A stretch of DNA of 64,000 nucleotides from JACRLV01 sp045863555 (GTDB lineage: Bacteria > Planctomycetota > Phycisphaerae > UBA1845 > Fen-1342), in NCBI GenBank assembly GCA_045863555.1, contig BTUU01000002.1, positions 62,001 through 126,000 of the forward strand. The letters run 5' to 3'. The notes under the pieces were generated by a model. It was given only the letters and a program-made list of their open reading frames with translations, did no database searches and had not been told where the DNA came from. This document shows positions 59,592 to 64,000 of the stretch, in pieces. Position 1 is the first letter of the stretch. Every line of letters begins with the position of its first letter. Both the position numbers and the translations under genes were made by a program.

Positions 59592-61325
59592 GTGACGCTC
59601 GCGCTCTACCTGGCAACCGGGATTCCATTTTTCGTCGGTGTGGCGTGCTGCGCGCTGGCGCCCGCCGCGGACCGGTTCGGCGGGCGTCGGCGCTGGCTGG
59701 TGATTCCGCTGCTCGCGGCCGGCGTGCTGGGGGTTGCGATCTCGGCGACGCCCGTGGCGTGGCCGATCGTTGTTGCGGAACTCGCGGCGGCGGTCGGCTG
59801 GCTGATTGCGCGCCGGTGGTCTTCGAGCGCGGGCCGGAGAATTGCCGCAGGTTGTGCGATTCTGCTGGTCCTGGTCGCGATCTGTGCGGGCGGGCTGGAG
59901 ATTCCGCATGCCCTGACCCCACGGCTGCCCTCGGGCGAGGCGCGGCGGCTGGTCGTGCTCGGCGATTCGCTGACGGCGGGGATCGGTGACGGCGTCGAGA
60001 CCTGGCCGGAGCGTCTGGCGCGGGAACATGCGATCGAGGTGCGGAATCTCGCCGCGCCGGGGGCCACGACGCAGGGCGCGCGGCGGCAGGCGGAGGCGAT
60101 TTCGGTTGATGCAGACATCGTGGCCGTGCTCGTCGGGGGCAATGATTACCTGCAAGGGCGACCGGCGGGGGACTTTGAGCGTGATCTGGACGCGGCGGTC
60201 TCGACGGCGGCTGCGCGGGGGCGGCGGGTTGTGATGTTTGAACTGCCCGTGCTGCCGGGCGGCAACGGGTACGTCGCGGCGCAGCGGCGCGTGGCGGGGC
60301 GTCATGGCGTTGTCCTGATTCCGCGGTGGCGGCTGGCGCTGGCGCTCGCGGGCGGCGGGGCGACGAGCGACGGGCTGCACCTGTCGCCGGCGGGGCAGGC
60401 GGCGGTGGCGGGGATCGCGTGGGAGGTGATGGGGCCGGGCTTTGCGACGGTGACGGGGACGACGCCGGAATCGCAGGCGGCGCAGTCAGGGGCGGCGCAT
60501 CGAGGGGCCGAGGAAAACAGTCGGCCGCACGGGGGGCAGGCGATTGCGGAGCCCGACGGAGTCGCCGAGGTGGATGAGCGGCCCGCGGAGACTGCGACGG
60601 GGAATGCCGCGCGGCTGCGCATCGCGACGTGGAATGTGCAGAAGTGTGTCGGCGGGGTTGAGGCGATTGTCGAGCGGTTGCGGGTGATTGACGCGGATGT
60701 GGTCTGCCTTCAGGAACTCGTCGGGACTGCGGGCGGCGGGGGCATCGAGGATCAGACGCGGCGGATCGCGGACGATCTGTCGATGTACGCGTTTTCCGAT
60801 TGCGGACGGCTGGATGACGACCGTGTGCAGTGCATCGCGATCCTGTCGAAGACGCCGCTGCGGGACGGGGAACTGCTGCGGACGGCGGAGGACCGGGCGT
60901 ATGGCGTGTCGGCGGTCGTCGACGGGCCGGGGGGAGCGGTGCGGGTGGTGAGCGTGCACCTGGCGGGGACGTGGCGGCTGGAGGCGGCGCATGTTGCGGA
61001 GACGACGGCGCGGCGCGAGGCGGAGTGTGCGGGGCTGGCGGGGTGGGTTGCCCAGCGCTGGGACGCGGGCCGCGGCGACGAGGCGTTGGTCATTGCGGGG
61101 GATTTCAATCCGGTGAGCGGCGAGTGCGTCGAGCGGCTGGGGCGTGTGCTGAGGCGGGTCGAGGGGATCGGGGCGACGTTTCCGAGTTCGCTGCCGGTGC
61201 TGGAACTGGACCGGGTGTTCTGTTCGTCGATGCTGCGGGTTCGCAGCGTGCGATGCGACGACTCGGTGGTTGCGGATCATCGGGCGGTGGTGGTGGAGCT
61301 TGAGAGAGCGACCGAATCGGAATAA
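59592..61325 (+). CDS. SGNH hydrolase fused to EEP phosphatase
   Basis: The 577-residue protein has three parts. The N-terminal 100 residues form about three membrane helices (FFVGVACCALAPAA, WLVIPLLAAGVLGVAIS, AILLVLVAICAGGLEIP). Residues about 115-290 are an SGNH esterase (VVLGDSLTAGIGDG, LVGGNDYLQG, TSDGLHLSPAGQ). Residues about 340-575 are an endonuclease/exonuclease/phosphatase domain (IATWNVQKC, VVCLQELVG, VIAGDFNPVSGE, DRVFCSSML, VVADHRAVVVELE). The GTG at 59592 is one option, with a TTG nine codons earlier as another. The substrate of either domain is unknown. Confidence 0.82.
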   Translation: MTLALYLATGIPFFVGVACCALAPAADRFGGRRRWLVIPLLAAGVLGVAISATPVAWPIVVAELAAAVGWLIARRWSSSAGRRIAAGCAILLVLVAICAGGLEIPHALTPRLPSGEARRLVVLGDSLTAGIGDGVETWPERLAREHAIEVRNLAAPGATTQGARRQAEAISVDADIVAVLVGGNDYLQGRPAGDFERDLDAAVSTAAARGRRVVMFELPVLPGGNGYVAAQRRVAGRHGVVLIPRWRLALALAGGGATSDGLHLSPAGQAAVAGIAWEVMGPGFATVTGTTPESQAAQSGAAHRGAEENSRPHGGQAIAEPDGVAEVDERPAETATGNAARLRIATWNVQKCVGGVEAIVERLRVIDADVVCLQELVGTAGGGGIEDQTRRIADDLSMYAFSDCGRLDDDRVQCIAILSKTPLRDGELLRTAEDRAYGVSAVVDGPGGAVRVVSVHLAGTWRLEAAHVAETTARREAECAGLAGWVAQRWDAGRGDEALVIAGDFNPVSGECVERLGRVLRRVEGIGATFPSSLPVLELDRVFCSSMLRVRSVRCDDSVVADHRAVVVELERATESE

Positions 61326-61347
61326 CGCGCGACGGTAGGCGTGGACT

Positions 61348-62346
61348 TCAACCGCCGCGAAGGAAGGCGAGCATTTCGGGGGTTGGCGGCGGCAGGGGGC
61401 TGAACCAAGCGCCAAGGAGCGCGGCCATTCGCTCAGCGCTCGTAATCGTGGTTCCGCGCAATTCGCCGGTCTCGTTCGCGATTGCCCAAGTCCAGCCATT
61501 CTTGTCGCTGCCGATGAGGACGAGTACCGAGTCGCGCGCGAAGAATTGCTGGAGGCGGGCGGAGTGGCCAAAGAGGCGCGGCCGCACCCTGACGATGCCA
61601 GAAGGAATGAGCAGTCGATCGGGCGCGACGAGCTGCAAAAGCCACAGGAAACCGAAGAGCCCGATCAGCGCAGCCGGTGCCCCGAATGCCCGTTCAACCG
61701 GCAGGTGCCCAAGGAAGAACCCGATCGCCGGGAATACGACAAGAAACAGGGAGAGAACGCCGAGCGCGAGAATCGAGATTGTCCGCTGGTGACGTTTGGA
61801 CCACGGTTGGATGCGCTCAGCCGATGCCGTGTGGGAAGTGTGCTCGAGTCGCCTCGTCAATTCGTTGATGCCGCATGGCTCGAAGGGAACTTCGATCGGG
61901 ACCACCGGACCGGGCAGGGCGCCCGTGCAGACCCGAACAACGAGGCCGCGATGGCCGCGCTTCACGAGCTCACGCGCTGCGAGGGGGATCAACTGGGGGG
62001 GCTGCAATCCCCGACCGAATTCGGCGCCGAGACAGGCCGGATCATCGCCCGCCGTGCGGATTGTGTTGCGAACTCGTCTTTCGCGAGATTTCGTCTCGAA
62101 CCAGCTTGGGAGCGCCGCCGGCAAAACGATAGCGAGGAAAACGAGCATCGATCGGAGGAGATCGAGTCCAAGCACGACAACAACCAGGATGCCGCCGCCC
62201 AGGCCGAGGATCAGCGCGATCAGCCATGCGATGGACACACAGTACTGAACCCGAGCCTTTGGAGCAGGGATATCGACCAGCCGAACCGTGCCCACAGCGC
62301 CCGGCTGAGGAGGGTTCGACTCGGCGTTGCGGATCGACTCATCCAT
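61348..62346 (-). CDS. Membrane protein, LLxAWxSPxPPP family copy 3
   Basis: The 332-residue protein has two pairs of transmembrane helices (IAWLIALILGLGGGILVVV, then LVFLAIVLPAALP; later ISILALGVLSLFLVVFPAIG and LIGLFGFLWLLQLV). The C-terminal domain is shared with its two upstream neighbours: LLIPSGIVRVRPR, then AALLGAWFSPLPPPTPEMLA-FLRGG. The ATG shares its A with the stop of the upstream gene (TGATG). No family recognised. The C-terminal pattern is the clearest mark. Confidence 0.8.
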   Translation of the reverse strand: MDESIRNAESNPPQPGAVGTVRLVDIPAPKARVQYCVSIAWLIALILGLGGGILVVVVLGLDLLRSMLVFLAIVLPAALPSWFETKSRERRVRNTIRTAGDDPACLGAEFGRGLQPPQLIPLAARELVKRGHRGLVVRVCTGALPGPVVPIEVPFEPCGINELTRRLEHTSHTASAERIQPWSKRHQRTISILALGVLSLFLVVFPAIGFFLGHLPVERAFGAPAALIGLFGFLWLLQLVAPDRLLIPSGIVRVRPRLFGHSARLQQFFARDSVLVLIGSDKNGWTWAIANETGELRGTTITSAERMAALLGAWFSPLPPPTPEMLAFLRGG

Positions 62347-63440
62347 CACGCGCTGCCCATGACGCTTTCGAGCATCTCGCGGGTCGGCGGGGGGATCGGG
62401 CTGAGCCAGGCGCGGAGGAGCGTGCGGACTTCGAGTTCCGTCACGAGGCCGCTGAGCTGCTCCTGGCCGTCGGCCACCGTCCACGCCCACTGGTGGCCGT
62501 GGTGGGCGTGGGCGATGAGGACGCTGGTGCGCGGATCGAAGACGTGCAGGCCGGTGCGGGCGCTGAGCCAGCGCGGCCGACGGCGGACGAGGCCGCCGGG
62601 GATGAGCAGGATGTTCGAGCTTGGCGAGACGCGGGTGAACTGGATGACCAGCAGGGCGACGAAGATCGCGAGGAAGATCAGGAAGCGCGTCGTAAACCAC
62701 TGCGCCCGCCAGGATTCGAATCCCTGCACGACCACCTGAAACAGCACGTAGACATTCACCCAGAGCCCGCCCATCCGCCAGGCGCGGCGAAAGCGGCGGC
62801 GCGTCTCGGAGCGCTCGTCGGATTCGTTGACTTCGTCGGCGCTCAGGGCGATCCCGCGGAAGGAGGCGTCGATCTCGCTGATCGGGCAGGGCTCGAATTC
62901 GACGGTCAGCGGCTCGATCGGCGGCGGGAGCGCCTCGACGTAGAGCCGGGCGGCGCCGCCGGTGCGGCCGCGCTCGACCAGGCGCTTCGCGGCTTCCTGA
63001 AAGCCGCTCTTGCGGTCGCCGCGGCGGAGCAGTTCGGCCAGCGTGGCGAGGAGCGCGGCCGGGTCGGCGTATTTTTCGATGCACTCGTCGATCTGGCGTT
63101 TTCGCTTGTGTTCGGCGCGGATGGCGATCGCGATGAGCGTGCCGAGCATTCCGGCCACCGCGACGATGACGGCGAGGACGGTGGAGAGGAGATTCGCGAC
63201 TGCGACCATCAGGGCGATGAAGACGGCGACGCCGAGAAGGACGAGCATGACGCCCTTGAAGGTTGTTCCGGCGGCGGGCTCGATGGCGAGGTCGATGAAG
63301 CGGGGCGGGTCGGCGCTGGCGGGCGGGCGGTTCTCTCCGGGCATGATCGGCAGGTCGGGTGGCTGCGGCGGCGCGGCCGACGGCTGGGCCGAGGGGATCG
63401 CACTCTGCGTGGGCCTGGTGCTGTCGAGGCTTGCGTCCAT
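62346..63440 (-). CDS. Membrane protein, LLxAWxSPxPPP family copy 2
   Basis: The 364-residue protein has a Pro-rich N-terminus and helices at about 65-105 (GVMLVLLGVAVFIALMV, LLSTVLAVIVAVAGML) and 245-265 (FLIFLAIFVALLVIQF). LLIPGGLVRRRPRWL and the C-terminal VRTLLRAWLSPIPPPTREML follow. The order of parts equals that of the downstream gene product, and the two are coupled by a TGATG overlap. Function is unknown. A short tRNA T-arm-like run inside it is coincidental. Confidence 0.8.
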   Translation of the reverse strand: MDASLDSTRPTQSAIPSAQPSAAPPQPPDLPIMPGENRPPASADPPRFIDLAIEPAAGTTFKGVMLVLLGVAVFIALMVAVANLLSTVLAVIVAVAGMLGTLIAIAIRAEHKRKRQIDECIEKYADPAALLATLAELLRRGDRKSGFQEAAKRLVERGRTGGAARLYVEALPPPIEPLTVEFEPCPISEIDASFRGIALSADEVNESDERSETRRRFRRAWRMGGLWVNVYVLFQVVVQGFESWRAQWFTTRFLIFLAIFVALLVIQFTRVSPSSNILLIPGGLVRRRPRWLSARTGLHVFDPRTSVLIAHAHHGHQWAWTVADGQEQLSGLVTELEVRTLLRAWLSPIPPPTREMLESVMGSA

Positions 63441-63589
63441 CCGGCCACCCGACTGAGCTGATCACTGCCGCATGGCATTTCGTACCTGCGGACAGGCGAA
63501 GTGTAGCGTCGGAACGGGGGTTTCGAGGTCGGCGGGTTGATTGGGCGCGTTTGTGCAGGGATGTGCAGGGGCCGCGGGCGGAGAGTGCG

Positions 63590-64000
63590 CTACTCGCCCG
63601 CGAAGAGCCTGCGGACGCGGGCGAGCGACGGGGGCGGGAGGGGGCTGAGCCAGGCGCGGAGGAGGGTTCGGGCTTCCAGCTCTGTGCCCGTGTCTCCGAG
63701 TTCATCGGTCTTCGAAGCGATCGTCCAGCCGACTGCTTTCCCTCTTATTGCATAGGTAATCAGCACGCACTGGCCTGGACAGAACATGTCCACGCCGAGT
63801 TTTCCGGTCGCCCAGAGCGCCATCCGGCGGATCAGGCACCCCGGCGCGATCCAGAAGTGACTCGAATGGGTTCCGCCAACGAACAAATACCCCGCGATGA
63901 GGAGCAGTAGAACCACCCAGACGAGTGAGGCGCCGGTCATCGTCTGAGACCGCCATGCATCGTGGAATGCCTGGGCGGAGAAAACGACGAAAGGAACCAT
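63590..64000 (-). CDS. Membrane protein, LLxAWxSPxPPP family copy 1 (partial)
   Basis: Only the last 136 residues are inside the window. The frame is open to the right edge, so the start is probably missing. It has one helix (LVWVVLLLLIAGYLFVG), then IAPGCLIRRMALW, aligning with LIPGGLVRRRPRW of copy 2. It ends ARTLLRAWLSPLPPPSLARV, the family mark. It is 149 bases upstream of copy 2 on the same strand, so the three genes form a tandem set. Confidence 0.75.
   Translation of the reverse strand: MVPFVVFSAQAFHDAWRSQTMTGASLVWVVLLLLIAGYLFVGGTHSSHFWIAPGCLIRRMALWATGKLGVDMFCPGQCVLITYAIRGKAVGWTIASKTDELGDTGTELEARTLLRAWLSPLPPPSLARVRRLFAGE

Noticed and set aside
62700..62725. tRNA T-arm-like run GGATTCGAATCC
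   Set aside because: No other tRNA arms pair around it. It codes for a normal part of a membrane protein.
61348..63705. A single 785-codon membrane protein on the minus strand
   Set aside because: The first 450 codons lie over another, well-supported gene in a different frame. The real start is the ATG at 62346.

Overview
The window is GC-rich throughout and most likely comes from a member of the Planctomycetota, perhaps Phycisphaerae-like. This is an inference from gene content. Seven secreted proteins end in a dockerin-like pair of DxDxDG calcium-binding repeats, one ends in a PEP-CTERM tail, there is an LL-diaminopimelate aminotransferase, and GTG starts and ATGA/TGATG start-stop overlaps are common. 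No rRNA, prophage or CRISPR array was seen. One tRNA gene, tRNA-Thr(CGT), is present.

Layout. 1-5.7 kb (minus strand): a Flp/Tad pilus operon, read flp, cpaA, tadE, cpaB, cpaC, tadG-like, which continues past the left edge. 6-8 kb: a beta-barrel porin and a coupled lipoprotein. 8.1-10.1 kb: a CYTH protein and a DUF2314-type protein. 10.1-14.4 kb (minus): a four-gene secreted redox operon (NHL-repeat protein, YtkA-like lipoprotein, di-haem MauG-type peroxidase, small zinc-ribbon membrane protein) next to tRNA-Thr. 14.7 kb: a bifunctional-nuclease family protein. 15.5-21.4 kb and 25.1-29 kb: two clusters of exported proteins with dockerin-like or PEP-CTERM tails. Between them lie phoU, nth, a lipoprotein tyrosine phosphatase fused to a cytochrome c tail, and an e(P4)-type acid phosphatase lipoprotein. 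29.1 kb: pfkA.

30.3-35 kb is the accessory part. It holds a RepA-like AAA ATPase gene that carries REP-like palindromes inside its reading frame. Beside it is a REP-associated tyrosine transposase (RAYT), bracketed by REP-like hairpins and a tandem array of 43-bp units. Two paralogous membrane proteins follow. Heptamer repeats and further small palindromic repeats recur at 30.2, 31.9, 34.9, 50.6 and 51.9 kb. 35-43 kb: a NagB/PIG-L fusion, a VapBC-like toxin-antitoxin pair, a lipoprotein, a decayed copy of the 3' end of the malic enzyme gene, an FG-GAP/dockerin protein, and the intact malic enzyme gene.

40.5-47.9 kb (minus) is a tightly coupled hydrogenase-maturation operon, hypF-hypC-hypD-hypE-hypB, ending in the malic enzyme gene. 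hypA and hydrogenase subunits are absent from the window. 48-57 kb: a secreted C45-type acyltransferase, an acyl-CoA dehydrogenase, dapL, an MBL-fold hydrolase, a small lipoprotein, a metal-chelate or corrinoid binding protein with its ABC ATPase but no permease, a TlpA-like thioredoxin and an alpha/beta hydrolase. 57-64 kb: another dockerin protein, a DUF3592-like membrane protein, an SGNH-hydrolase/EEP-phosphatase fusion, and three tandem paralogous membrane proteins, the last cut by the right edge. The most unusual signals are the RAYT/REP locus, the phosphatase-cytochrome fusion, the NHL-MauG operon and the malic enzyme remnant.
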